A stretch of 64,000 nt of DNA from Prevotella sp. (GCA_017619275.1 JAFZSR010000124.1:1-64000), one strand, 5' to 3'. Shown: positions 52,760 to 61,858, numbered from the stretch's first letter. The notes: generated by a model from the letters alone, not told the origin. Made by a program: numbers and translations.

Positions 52760-55576
52760 ATGAAAAAGTTCTTTGTAGCCGCCCTGCTCCTCCTCACAGG
52801 AGCAACCACCATGACGGCACAGACGCAGATGCCAGCCATCCCTATCGATGAGGCAGTGCGCATCGGCAAGCTCGACAATGGTTTGACCTACTACATCCGC
52901 CACAACGAGTGGCCAGAGCATGTGGCCAACTTCTACATCGCCCAGCGCGTGGGCTCCATCCAGGAGGAGGAGAGCCAGCGCGGACTAGCGCACTTCCTGG
53001 AGCACATGGCCTTCAACGGCAGCGAGCACTTCAAAGGCAACGACCTGATTGAGTTCTGTCGTTCGCTCGGCGTGGAGTTCGGCAGCGACCTCAATGCCTA
53101 CACCAGCATCGACCAGACGGTTTACCGTGTGTGCAATGTGCCCTCTGCCCGTCAGAGTGCGCTCGACTCTTGCATGCTCATCCTGAAAGACTGGAGCAAC
53201 GGCCTGCTGCTGCAGAAAGAAGAGATTGTGAAGGAGCGCGACGTGGTGCACAACGAATGGCGACTGGGCGAGGGTCCATCGCAGCGCCTCATCACCAAGG
53301 CCCTGCCTAAGATGTATCCTGGTTCGAAGTACGGCGTACGCATGCCCATCGGTCTGATGAGCGTCATCGACAACTTCAAGCCCAAGACCCTGAAGAAGTA
53401 CTACCAGAAATGGTATCGCCCCGACAACCAGGCCATCATCGTGGTGGGCGACATTGACGTGGACCACTTTGAGCAGAAGGTGAAAGAGCTCTTCGGCGGC
53501 ATCAAAGTGAATCCCAAGGCTCCGAAGGTGGTGCCCGAAGAGGTGCCCGACAACGACGAGGCCATCTACATCTTCGAGAAGGACAAGGAAATGCAGGTGA
53601 ACCAGCTCATGGTGTTCATGAAGCACGATGCCACCAAACCCGAGGAGAAGAACAACATGGACTACCTCATCGAGGTGTATGTGAAGAACGTGATTTCGAA
53701 TATGTTCAATGCCCGTCTGCAAGAGCTCACCAACGACCCCGACTGCCCCTTCCTGCAGGCCTCGGGCGATGATGAGAACTATCTGCTGGCCCGCACAAAG
53801 GACGCATTCCAGCTCGTTGGTGTGCCCAAGGAAGGTCGCGACATGGAGACGCTCACCACCCTCATCCGTGAGGCTCGCCGCGTGGCAAAGTTCGGTTTCA
53901 CCGAGACGGAGTATGAGCGTGCCAAGGCCGACTACCTGAGCAGACTGGAGAAGACCTACACCAATCGCGCAAAGATTACCAACGATGCCTATGGCAACGA
54001 TTATCGCGACCACTACCTCAACAATGATCCTATCCCCTCTATCGAGACGCTCTTCCAGACCATGCAGATGCTGGCTCCGAACATCCCCGTGGAGGTGGTG
54101 AACCAGGTGCTGCCCGAGCTTATCACCGACGGCGACAAGAACTTGGTGGTGATGGAGTGGGCACGCGAGGCCGACGGCTTGAGCTATCCCACCGAGGACG
54201 ACATGAGAGCCGCTGTGCAGAAAGCCCGCAACGAGGAAATTGCCGCCTATGTGGACAACGTGAAGGACGAGCCCCTCATCGCCGAGATGCCCGCAAAGGG
54301 TAGCATCGTGAGTGAAACCACCGACAAGACCTTTGGCTATAAGGAGTTGAAGCTGAGCAACGGCGCCACGGTGCTGCTGATGCCCACCGACTATAAGGAC
54401 GACGAGGTGGTACTGCAAGGCTGGGCCGATGGCGGCAAGAGCCTCTATGGCGAGAAAGACTTCAACAGCCTGAAGATTTTCGACGAGGCTATAGGCCTCA
54501 GCGGTCTGGGCAACTTCAACCAAACCGAGCTGGCTAAAGCAATGGCAGGAAAGAATGCCAATGCCGACCTGTCGCTCACCGACTTGCGCCAATATGTCAA
54601 CGCACACTCCACGCCGAAGGATTTGGAAACGATGTTCCAGATGTTGTACCTCTATTTCACCAACATCAACAAGGATGAGAAGCAGTTCCAAAACCTCATC
54701 AACATGCTCGATATGGCGCTGAAGAACAAGTCGCTCTCGCCCGATGCCGTCTATAGCGACTCCCTCGCTTGCACGCTCTACAACCATAATCCCCGCTTCA
54801 TGACGCCCGATGTGAAGGATCTGCCCACGATGGACTACGACCGCATCCTGCAGATTGCCAAGGAGCGCTATCGTAACGCTTCGGCCTTTACCTTCACCAT
54901 CGTCGGCAAGTTCGACGAGAAAGAAATTCGCCCGTTCATCGAGCAGTATATCGCTTCGCTGCCCAGCACAGGCGAGCCCGCCGAGAAGGGCCGCGACGTG
55001 CAGACGATTGCCAAGGGTAAGGTAAAGAACCACTTCACCATGAAGAGCGAGAGCCCCAAAGCCACCGCTGTGGAGATATGGTCGGCCGACGCGAAATACA
55101 CGTTAGATAACGTGGTGAAGATTGACGCCGTGGGTCAGATTCTCTCCATGGTCTATCTCAAGACCATCCGCGAGGACGAGAGTGCTGCCTACAGCTGTGG
55201 CGCCTCTGGAGGTATCAACCTGCGTGGAGGCACCCCGAAGCTGATGCTGCAGGCCTATTGTCCTATGAACCCCGACAAGAGCGAGATTGCCCTGCGTCTG
55301 CTGCACGAGGGAATGGACAACGCCGCCAAGCAGATCGACCCCGACCAGCTGCAGAAGGTGAAGGACTACATGCTGAAGCAGATTGACCTCGATGCCAAGA
55401 CCAACAGCTACTGGGTGGGCGCCATCGACAAGATGCGCACCTTCGGCGTGGACGTCTACCACGACTACAAGAAGACCGTTGAAGCCTTGACGCCCGAGTC
55501 GATCAGCAAGTTCATCCGCGAGAAGCTGCTCGGCAGCGGCAACCACATCGAGGTGGTAATGCTCCCCGAGAAGTAA
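52760..55576 (+). CDS. M16-family zinc metallopeptidase (pitrilysin/PqqL-like), secreted
   Basis: A 938-residue peptidase starting MKKFFVAALLLLTGATTMTAQ (signal peptide; ATG 52760 preferred over an in-frame TTG at 52754). The inverted zinc motif HxxEH appears as HFLEH (His78, Glu81, His82), and the downstream glutamate-rich helix as KEEIVKERDVVHNEWR. Two tandem M16 halves are present; the second (from about residue 510) lacks the motif, as usual. Periplasmic peptide degradation is likely. Own promoter and strong terminator, so monocistronic. Confidence 0.93.
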   Translation: MKKFFVAALLLLTGATTMTAQTQMPAIPIDEAVRIGKLDNGLTYYIRHNEWPEHVANFYIAQRVGSIQEEESQRGLAHFLEHMAFNGSEHFKGNDLIEFCRSLGVEFGSDLNAYTSIDQTVYRVCNVPSARQSALDSCMLILKDWSNGLLLQKEEIVKERDVVHNEWRLGEGPSQRLITKALPKMYPGSKYGVRMPIGLMSVIDNFKPKTLKKYYQKWYRPDNQAIIVVGDIDVDHFEQKVKELFGGIKVNPKAPKVVPEEVPDNDEAIYIFEKDKEMQVNQLMVFMKHDATKPEEKNNMDYLIEVYVKNVISNMFNARLQELTNDPDCPFLQASGDDENYLLARTKDAFQLVGVPKEGRDMETLTTLIREARRVAKFGFTETEYERAKADYLSRLEKTYTNRAKITNDAYGNDYRDHYLNNDPIPSIETLFQTMQMLAPNIPVEVVNQVLPELITDGDKNLVVMEWAREADGLSYPTEDDMRAAVQKARNEEIAAYVDNVKDEPLIAEMPAKGSIVSETTDKTFGYKELKLSNGATVLLMPTDYKDDEVVLQGWADGGKSLYGEKDFNSLKIFDEAIGLSGLGNFNQTELAKAMAGKNANADLSLTDLRQYVNAHSTPKDLETMFQMLYLYFTNINKDEKQFQNLINMLDMALKNKSLSPDAVYSDSLACTLYNHNPRFMTPDVKDLPTMDYDRILQIAKERYRNASAFTFTIVGKFDEKEIRPFIEQYIASLPSTGEPAEKGRDVQTIAKGKVKNHFTMKSESPKATAVEIWSADAKYTLDNVVKIDAVGQILSMVYLKTIREDESAAYSCGASGGINLRGGTPKLMLQAYCPMNPDKSEIALRLLHEGMDNAAKQIDPDQLQKVKDYMLKQIDLDAKTNSYWVGAIDKMRTFGVDVYHDYKKTVEALTPESISKFIREKLLGSGNHIEVVMLPEK

Positions 55577-55606
55577 GCTTCAACAATCCACAAATTTCTT
55601 TTTACT

Positions 55607-55638
55607 GCTGTCCGCTAAAAACGTTTTTAGCGGACAGC
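55607..55638 (+). terminator. Terminator after the M16 gene
   Basis: A perfect 32-bp palindrome (arm GCTGTCCGCTAAAAAC), followed by ATTCATTATTTT. Confidence 0.85.
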
Positions 55639-55683
55639 ATTCATTATTTTCTCTGCTCCGTCTTCTTTTCTTTCGATTTTTCG

Positions 55684-55775
55684 TAACTTTGCCAACAATT
55701 TGGCGAAGTTACTTACGCTCGACATAAAAAATGAATTAATTCATTTTGTTCTGCACTCGCTTTTTCGTAACTTTG
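55684..55775 (+). promoter_or_regulatory. Two successive promoter boxes upstream of the membrane LytTR gene
   Basis: CGTAACTTTGC occurs at 55682-55692 and again at 55766-55776 (-7 boxes TAACTTTG 55684-55691 and 55768-55775), 84 bp apart. The second has TTTG at 55745-55748 with 19-bp spacing and lies 21 bp before the ATG. Confidence 0.75.
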
Positions 55776-55796
55776 CAGCCGAAATCGTATCGAGTC

Positions 55797-56621
55797 ATGT
55801 CATTCCTCACCCGAACCTATCCATTTAAGCAGAGCAAGAAGTGGCTCCGCGACGGCATCGTCTATGGCCTCCTCATCTGGGCGATACTCTGGCTGCTGCA
55901 GCCATTTGGATTCAGCATGTATCAGGGCAACAAATGCCTGATAGCAGCCCTCTTCGGGCTTATCACGTCGGTATGTTATGTGCTGTACGGATGGGGAATG
56001 TTCAAGCTCTTGCTGCATCACATCAAACCGTGGCGCATCTGGCACCAGGGATGTGCAGTGCTGGGGCTGATACTCTTTATCGCCATCTGCAACCTCCTGC
56101 TGTTCTCCATCCTCTTCCATTATCCCATCACGACGCCGTTAATTCTAATGTTCCTGTATTGGACGATAATCATTGGCATCTTCATTACCGTCCTTGCCAT
56201 CGGCATCGACTATAATCGATACTTGAGAGAGAAAATGGAGGCGCTGCTGAGCAACACAACGGAGGAGCAGAAGGACCTCACGATAACCATCCACGACAGC
56301 AACGTGCGTGGCAACGACCTCTGCATCCCCATCAACAGTCTGCTCTATATCGAGGCGCAGAAGAACAACGTTTCCGTTTGCTATTTGAAAGACGAAAAGC
56401 CGACATGCATGGAGATTCATGCTACGCTGAGCGCCGTCATTGACGAGCTGAAAGACTACGAGAATATCTTCCAGTGCCACCGCTCGTTTGTGGTGAACGT
56501 GAACAACATCACCGCTGCACGGGGCAACTCCAACGGCTATCAGCTGACGCTTGGCACCTGCCCGAACAGCATCCCCGTCTCGCGTTCGTACGTGCCTCGG
56601 CTCAAGTCGTTCATCGCATAG
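55797..56621 (+). CDS. Membrane-bound LytTR transcriptional regulator
   Basis: A 274-residue protein starting MSFLTRTYPFKQSKKWLRDG; the start at 55797 is chosen because the promoter box lies at 55768-55775. The N-terminal half has four hydrophobic spans (GLLIWAILWLLQPFGF; LIAALFGLITSVCYVLYGWG; VLGLILFIAICNLLLFSIL; ILMFLYWTIIIGIFITVLAIG). The C-terminal LytTR domain (about 165-270) contains INSLLYIEAQKNNVSVCYL and FQCHRSFVVNVNNI. It probably senses a membrane signal and binds direct repeats. Four 20-bp-phased repeats between its stop and the next gene are likely targets. Confidence 0.88.
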   Translation: MSFLTRTYPFKQSKKWLRDGIVYGLLIWAILWLLQPFGFSMYQGNKCLIAALFGLITSVCYVLYGWGMFKLLLHHIKPWRIWHQGCAVLGLILFIAICNLLLFSILFHYPITTPLILMFLYWTIIIGIFITVLAIGIDYNRYLREKMEALLSNTTEEQKDLTITIHDSNVRGNDLCIPINSLLYIEAQKNNVSVCYLKDEKPTCMEIHATLSAVIDELKDYENIFQCHRSFVVNVNNITAARGNSNGYQLTLGTCPNSIPVSRSYVPRLKSFIA

Positions 56622-56627
56622 CAAGCC

Positions 56628-56707
56628 TTAGTTATTCGTCCGAAAAGTTAGTCATTCGCCTGTGGGATTAGCTTTCCGTCAGCAGTTTTAGCTGTCTGTC
56701 ACGGGAA
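56628..56707 (+). promoter_or_regulatory. Four 20-bp-phased direct repeats, probable LytTR operator
   Basis: Units begin at 56628, 56648, 56668 and 56688: TTAGTTATTCGTC, TTAGTCATTCGCC, TTAGCTTTCCGTC, TTAGCTGTCTGTC. Shared pattern TTAGYYnTYYGYC; spacing is exactly 20 bp, about two helical turns. The last unit touches the TTTG of the TonB receptor promoter. LytTR proteins are known to bind direct repeats with about this period. Confidence 0.75.
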
Positions 56708-56739
56708 TTTGGTGGTTTCAGAATCTTGCCGTACTTTTG
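56708..56739 (+). promoter_or_regulatory. Promoter of the TonB receptor gene
   Basis: TTTG (56708-56711), 20 bp, TACTTTTG (56732-56739); the ATG is only 4 bp after the box, so the mRNA would be leaderless or nearly so. Confidence 0.75.
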
Positions 56740-56743
56740 CGGC

Positions 56744-58795
56744 ATGAAACATCGATTCACACTTCTCATTTTCCTCCTGATGGCTGTCGGCAAGATGTCG
56801 GCACAGAGCATCATTTCGGGCACCATCACAGACGGACGGAACCCGCTGGGCGGCGCCAACGTATTTATAAAAGGTACGATTGACGGTTGCCTATCCGACT
56901 CCCTCGGACGTTTTTCGTTCAGCACCGCCGTGACAGGTGAGGCTACGCTGCAAGCTACCTTCATGGGGTTTGATGATTACACCATGACGGATGACGCCAG
57001 CCAGATGACCGACCTCCGCATCCAGCTTTCGGAACGGGCTGCCACCATCAACGAGGTAGTGGTGACCGCCAGCACCTTCAGCTTTGGCAAGAGCGAGAAC
57101 TTCAAAACGATGGACGCGCTCGATGTGGTGATGGCCGGCAACTCATGTGGCGACATCGTGGCCGCCCTGCAGACGCTGCCAGGCACGCAGATGGTGGGCG
57201 AGAACGGCAAGCTCTACGTGCGTGGCGGCGAGAGCGATGAATGTCAGACCTTCGTCAACGGTATGCACGTGCTGGTGCCTTATAGTACCAACACGCAGAA
57301 CAACGCCGTGCGCGGGCGCTTCTCGCCATTCCTTTTCAAGGGCATCAACTTTTCACTAGGTGGCTATGGCGGCGAATACGGTCAGGCCCTCTCGTCGGTG
57401 CTGCCCATGGAGACCACCGATGCCGCCACCAGCGACAAATACGGCGTGAGCGCATCGCTGGTAGACTGGAACGTGGGCGGCACGAAAGCGTTCAGGAACA
57501 GCAGCCTGTCGTTCAACACTGCGCTGACCAGCATGGGACTCTACGACGAGTTGTTCACACAGCGACAGGACTTCAGCCGTCCTTATCGCAAGCTGTCGGG
57601 CGAGGCTCAATACAAGCAGGAGTTCAATGCGTCGAGTGTTCTGAAATCCTACGTGGGCTACGACCTGACATCCGTAGGACAGCATATCGACGGACGCAAC
57701 CTGATGCTGACAGAGCACAATGGCTATGCAAACGTCACACACAAGGCGACCATAGGCCACGGCGCAACCCTCTTCACCGGTATGGCCATTTCTTCCGTTT
57801 TCATCGACATCGACGATGCGCTAGCCGCCGGCGACCATTACCGCAACCAGCGTCATGAAATCCACTTGAAGGCCGAAGTGCGCAAGGTCTGTTCCGACGC
57901 GTTGAAACTGTCGGCTGGGGCCGAGGATTACATCCGCCACAGCACGCAGACTTACGAAGCCTACCATTATCAACTCGACTACAACCTCCTGGCCACTCAC
58001 GTCGATGCCCAATGGCGCGTGGTTCCCCGGTTGTTTCTCAACCTATCGGCAAGGGCAGAGCTGATGAGGTCCCACGGGCTGCTGATGCCAAGGGCAACGC
58101 TGAGCTATATCCCCAACAAACACGTGCAACTCTCTTTCGTTGCCGGGCGCTACAGCCAGACCGCTGCCGACGACTACCTGGCACGTAGCCAGCACCACAT
58201 CAGCCAAAGCACGGCCGATCACGCCATCCTCTCCATGCAGTTTAAAAGTCCGACAACGCTGCTGCGCATCGAACCCTATTGGAAACGTTACCACCATCTG
58301 CCCCTGTTGCAGAATGGCATCTACCAGTGGCAGGGCCGTGGCAACAGCAAGGGCGTGGACCTCTTCGTGGAAGACCATTCACTCACCAAGCAGCTCACGA
58401 CCACGCTCTCTTACTCCTTCAACGACTCCAAGAGGCTCTATTTAGATTATACCGAGATGCAGACACCCGACTTCGCCTCACGCCACAATCTGCGGCTCAC
58501 GGCAAAATACGCCATTGGCAAGGCCATCGTCGGCTTGTCGGAATCATACGCCAGCGGCCGACATTTCCCCAATGGCACCACGCCCCATTACAACAGCGTA
58601 GATGCCAACCTCACCTATCTGGTAAGCCCGAAAATCATCGTCTATACGTCGCTGAACAACATCTTTGGCCGCACCAACATCTTCCGCTACGACGCAAACG
58701 GCAACGACGTGGTGGCTTCACGCGACCGTTTCTTTTACATCGGCATATTTGTTTCACTTAAAAATAACAAAGCTTATGACATCTCAAATTTTTAA
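56744..58795 (+). CDS. TonB-dependent outer-membrane receptor
   Basis: A 683-residue receptor starting MKHRFTLLIFLLMAVGKMSAQ. A CarboxypepD_reg-like domain (about 22-105; ISGTITDGRNPLGGANVFIKG), a plug domain (about 110-225; INEVVVTAS, LQTLPGTQMVGENGKLYVRG) and a short beta-barrel follow. It is smaller than SusC proteins and has no SusD partner, so it resembles siderophore, cobalamin or peptide receptors. The upstream repeats and regulator suggest control by the adjacent membrane LytTR protein. The next gene overlaps its end by 20 bp. Confidence 0.88.
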   Translation: MKHRFTLLIFLLMAVGKMSAQSIISGTITDGRNPLGGANVFIKGTIDGCLSDSLGRFSFSTAVTGEATLQATFMGFDDYTMTDDASQMTDLRIQLSERAATINEVVVTASTFSFGKSENFKTMDALDVVMAGNSCGDIVAALQTLPGTQMVGENGKLYVRGGESDECQTFVNGMHVLVPYSTNTQNNAVRGRFSPFLFKGINFSLGGYGGEYGQALSSVLPMETTDAATSDKYGVSASLVDWNVGGTKAFRNSSLSFNTALTSMGLYDELFTQRQDFSRPYRKLSGEAQYKQEFNASSVLKSYVGYDLTSVGQHIDGRNLMLTEHNGYANVTHKATIGHGATLFTGMAISSVFIDIDDALAAGDHYRNQRHEIHLKAEVRKVCSDALKLSAGAEDYIRHSTQTYEAYHYQLDYNLLATHVDAQWRVVPRLFLNLSARAELMRSHGLLMPRATLSYIPNKHVQLSFVAGRYSQTAADDYLARSQHHISQSTADHAILSMQFKSPTTLLRIEPYWKRYHHLPLLQNGIYQWQGRGNSKGVDLFVEDHSLTKQLTTTLSYSFNDSKRLYLDYTEMQTPDFASRHNLRLTAKYAIGKAIVGLSESYASGRHFPNGTTPHYNSVDANLTYLVSPKIIVYTSLNNIFGRTNIFRYDANGNDVVASRDRFFYIGIFVSLKNNKAYDISNF

Positions 58796-59321
58796 AACAA
58801 ACGTGACTTTTAAACATTTCATGTTAGCAATCGCCCTCTTCCTGACGGCATCGGTAAGCATCCAAGCCCAACAGCCAACCATGCAGGCGCTCATCGGCAA
58901 GTCGCTCTCCAAGCTCCAGCAGCCCACGCCGGAGGCTTTCCTCAACTGCATTGCAGAGCTGAAACGTATCGACACGATGTTCCCCGACAGCATCCAGCCC
59001 AAGCATCAGATGGCGCTGCAGAGTCTGCAATTCGCAGTGATGAACCCCCATGCCTCGCATACGGAGAACCTGCTGGCCGAGACAGAACAAACCATTGCGA
59101 AGATGGAAAAGATGAAGAACGCCGACCAATCGGACATCTGCACGCTTCGCGGTTTCCTCTACATGGTGCGCATCGTGCAGAACCCCGCCCAGAACGGGCA
59201 GCGTTACTACATCGACGTGATGCGGAACTACGAGAAAGCCCTAAAGCTCAATCCCGACAACCAACTGGCCAAGCAACTGCAAGAGCGCTTCTATGAGGGG
59301 ATGAGACAACAGACGGAGTAA
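58776..59321 (+). CDS. Small secreted TPR-like protein
   Basis: A 181-residue protein with a signal-like N-terminus (MLAIALFLTASVSIQAQQ within the first 32 residues). The mature part is helical, and its C-terminus (MRNYEKALKLNPDNQLAKQL) reads as a TPR unit. ATG 58776 lies inside the end of the receptor gene (20-bp overlap), indicating translational coupling and a shared task with the TonB receptor. The stop codon lies within the stem of a hairpin (59311-59337). Family not recognised beyond this. Confidence 0.75.
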   Translation: MTSQIFKTNVTFKHFMLAIALFLTASVSIQAQQPTMQALIGKSLSKLQQPTPEAFLNCIAELKRIDTMFPDSIQPKHQMALQSLQFAVMNPHASHTENLLAETEQTIAKMEKMKNADQSDICTLRGFLYMVRIVQNPAQNGQRYYIDVMRNYEKALKLNPDNQLAKQLQERFYEGMRQQTE

Positions 59322-59337
59322 CGAAATTACTCCGTCT
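59311..59337 (+). terminator. Hairpin overlapping the stop codon of the TPR-like gene
   Basis: Perfect 11-bp stem (59311-59321 with 59327-59337, arm AGACGGAGTAA), 5-nt loop; the TAA is part of the stem. An A-run rather than a T-run follows, so function is uncertain. Confidence 0.5.
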
Positions 59338-59475
59338 CGGCAAAAAAAGAAACGAGTTTCTTTGTTTTGCTCTCGACTTTTCACAACTTTGCCGTCTGCG
59401 ACGGCGAAATTACTCCGTCTCGGCAAAAAAAGAAACGAGTTTCTTTGTTTTGCTCTCAACTTTTCGTAATTTTGC
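59322..59475 (+). repeat. Tandem duplication of a 71-bp promoter segment
   Basis: 59322-59392 and 59405-59475 are direct repeats (offset 83 bp) with four mismatches, all in the last 20 bp. Copy 2 carries TTTG (59444-59447), 19 bp, TAATTTTG (59467-59474). In copy 1 the box is CAACTTTG, a likely weakened promoter. Confidence 0.9.
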
Positions 59476-59505
59476 AACATACTTTCCGAAACAACGAGAG
59501 CACCG

Positions 59506-60909
59506 ATGAAATGGCACTTATTTGAGCATGCGCCACTGTTGCCGCTGACAGTGTGCCTCATGGTGGGCATTGCCGTGGGCAGCCTACTACAGCCGGCAAC
59601 CGCGTGGACGTGGCCCTTGGTGCTGCTGGGCCTGGTGACGGCCGCGCTGCTGGCGGGCCGTTGGCCTATCGTCCAAAGCCTGGCGCTCTACCTTTGCTTC
59701 GTGGTGCTGGGCATGGCGGTGGCTCCACACGATGCGGAGCAACAGGCAGACTGCGCCAATATGGAGGCGGTGGTGGCCTCGCTGCCCGCCGAGCGCCCCA
59801 AGACGCTGATGGTGGAACTGCTGCTGCCGCAGACAGGCGAGCAACGACGATGCTATTTCTGGAAAGATGAGGCTGTCCGCACGTTGACGATAGGCGACGA
59901 CCTGATAGTGAACATCCACGATGAGCGGTTTGTGTGGAGTGGCGACTGGCAACGCGGCGGCGATGGCTTCAACCAGCTGTCGCGTTGGCAGCGCATGCGA
60001 CTGCGGGCTTTGCAGTGGCGAGGCAAGCTGCTGGCGAATATTCGACAGCAGGGTGGCGACGATGCCGCCGTAGCCGTGCTGGCCGCCATGACGCTGGGCG
60101 ACAAGTCAGGGCTGTCGGCCGAGGTGCGCGAGACCTACTCCATCAGCGGCGCCTCGCATGTGCTGGCCTTGAGCGGACTCCATCTGAGCATCATCTACCT
60201 GCTGCTGACGCAGCTCACGCTGGGACGCCGTCGTTTCTGGCTGGGTCAAGTGCTACTGGTGGTGGCCATCTGGGCTTTTGCGCTGCTCACAGGGCTTAGA
60301 AACAGCCTGGTGCGTGCCGCCACGATGCTCACTGTCTATTCGCTCTTCGCCCTTGGCGGACGTCGCCATGCGCCCCTGGGGGTGCTCAGCTTCACGGCGA
60401 TGGTGATGCTGCTTGTAGACAGCCACGCGCTCTTCGATGTGGGCTTCCAGCTGTCGTTCATGGCCATGCTGGGCATCCTGCTGTTCACGCCCCTCTTCAA
60501 CGGCTTCGTGTCGCAGCAATGGCTGATGGAGCACCGTGTAGTCAGGTGGCTCTTTGGCTTGGCGTGCGTCAGCGTGGCGGCACAACTGGGCACGGCTCCG
60601 CTGGTGGCCTACTACTTTGGCCGTTTCTCCACGTGGTTCCTGTTGACAAACCTGATAGTGGTGCCCGCCGCCACCGTCATTCTGGCGGGGGCTGTGGTGG
60701 CGCTGGTAGTGCCCGCTGCCAGCGCAGCGCTGCTATGGATGGTGGGGACGATGAACACGGCCTTGCAGGGCATCACAAAACTGCCACTTGCAAGCATCGA
60801 GGGTCTTCACCCTTCACTGCTGCAAGTGGCATTGCTGTATGTGGCTGTGGGCGTTCTCTACGCCCTGCTCCGAAAAATCAATTGTAGCGCAAGATCTGTC
60901 CCGGCTTGA
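59506..60909 (+). CDS. ComEC/Rec2-family membrane protein, short form
   Basis: A 467-residue polytopic membrane protein. An N-terminal DUF4131-like part and a Competence domain with the conserved ISGASHVLALSGLHLSIIY and GLRNSLVRAATMLTVYSLF are present. ComEC forms the channel for single-stranded DNA entry in transformation. The C-terminal metallo-beta-lactamase domain is absent, as in many Bacteroidetes, and the protein is short even for those. Its last ten residues are encoded antisense to the end of the M23 gene (32-bp overlap of stop regions), so its C-terminus may have been altered. Confidence 0.85.
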   Translation: MKWHLFEHAPLLPLTVCLMVGIAVGSLLQPATAWTWPLVLLGLVTAALLAGRWPIVQSLALYLCFVVLGMAVAPHDAEQQADCANMEAVVASLPAERPKTLMVELLLPQTGEQRRCYFWKDEAVRTLTIGDDLIVNIHDERFVWSGDWQRGGDGFNQLSRWQRMRLRALQWRGKLLANIRQQGGDDAAVAVLAAMTLGDKSGLSAEVRETYSISGASHVLALSGLHLSIIYLLLTQLTLGRRRFWLGQVLLVVAIWAFALLTGLRNSLVRAATMLTVYSLFALGGRRHAPLGVLSFTAMVMLLVDSHALFDVGFQLSFMAMLGILLFTPLFNGFVSQQWLMEHRVVRWLFGLACVSVAAQLGTAPLVAYYFGRFSTWFLLTNLIVVPAATVILAGAVVALVVPAASAALLWMVGTMNTALQGITKLPLASIEGLHPSLLQVALLYVAVGVLYALLRKINCSARSVPA

Positions 60910-61858
60910 TGGTCGAGCGCGTTGTGATGCGGTTCAGGCGGCAGAGAGCGCTGACACTTGTTCCGTGCTTGCGGGCGATGGCCGAGAGGGACTCGCCGCG
61001 CTGCACCTTGTGATAGCTGGCCTGCTGACGGTTGTTGTTGGCAGAGCGCTTGCTGGTGGTCTTAGCCTTTGCCTGTGGCTTCTGCTGCTCCTGCTGTGCC
61101 AGTTGTGCATAGTCGGTATTGTCAGTGCCACCCTGGCCACCCACGCCGCGCAGCTTTGTGGCCACGATGCTCTCCTGGTTGTAGGTAGCCTTACGGAACA
61201 GGTAGTAGTCGCCCACCACGTCCTGGTTGTAGAAGTCGAACATCAGGGCTGGGTTGAGGGCGGTTCCGCAAAGGCGCGTCTCGAAGTGCAGATGCGAACC
61301 TGTGCTGCGACCCGTGCTGCCACCCAGTCCGATGGGCTGTCCGGCGCGCACCTCCTGGTTCTCGGCGCACAGATGCTTCGACATGTGGCCATAGATGGTC
61401 TCCAGTCCGTTGTCGTGACGAATAACCACGTATTTACCGTAGCCCTTCGGCTCGAAGCGCACGACGCGCACCTTGCCCGAGAAGGCAGCGTAGATGGTGT
61501 CGCCCGTGTTCAGCTTAATGTCGAGGCCCTTGTGCTGGCGTCCCCAGCGGGCGCCGAAGTTCGAGGTAATGACTCGGCTGGGCGATGGCATGGCGAAGTC
61601 GCGCAGGTCGATGAGGAAGCTATCGGGCAGCACGGTCTGCTTATGGGCATACATGTTGTTCCAATCGTCGTAAAGCTGAGCTGCAGCCGACTGCTGGACC
61701 ACCTGGTTCTCCAGCATCTGCTGCAACTGTATGGAGTCGATGGCGCGCATCTTGCGGTCGATGGGGGCCTGATTGGCCAAAAGATCCTGTGCCGACGAGG
61801 GCATCACTACCGTCATTGCGAGTGCCACCAAGGCAATTTTCTTGAATTTTTTCAGCAT
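60878..61858 (-). CDS. M23 peptidase with C-terminal LysM domain
   Basis: A 326-residue secreted cell-wall hydrolase starting MLKKFKKIALVALAMTVVMPS. A helical N-terminal part (about 25-90) is followed by an M23 (LytM) domain with zinc-binding HKGLDIKL and SHLHFET, then a LysM domain at the C-terminus (KVQRGESLSAIARKHGTSVSALCRLN). It probably cleaves peptidoglycan cross-links or serves as an amidase activator. Start 61858 is preferred because the -7 box TACCTTTG lies at 61921-61928. Its 3' end overlaps the convergent comEC-like gene by 32 bp. Confidence 0.9.
   Translation of the reverse strand: MLKKFKKIALVALAMTVVMPSSAQDLLANQAPIDRKMRAIDSIQLQQMLENQVVQQSAAAQLYDDWNNMYAHKQTVLPDSFLIDLRDFAMPSPSRVITSNFGARWGRQHKGLDIKLNTGDTIYAAFSGKVRVVRFEPKGYGKYVVIRHDNGLETIYGHMSKHLCAENQEVRAGQPIGLGGSTGRSTGSHLHFETRLCGTALNPALMFDFYNQDVVGDYYLFRKATYNQESIVATKLRGVGGQGGTDNTDYAQLAQQEQQKPQAKAKTTSKRSANNNRQQASYHKVQRGESLSAIARKHGTSVSALCRLNRITTRSTIKPGQILRYN

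Noticed and set aside
52985..55033. 682-codon open frame on the minus strand
   Set aside because: It lies wholly antisense to the M16 peptidase gene, whose zinc motif, signal peptide, promoter and terminator are all on the plus strand. Long antisense frames are common in this codon usage.
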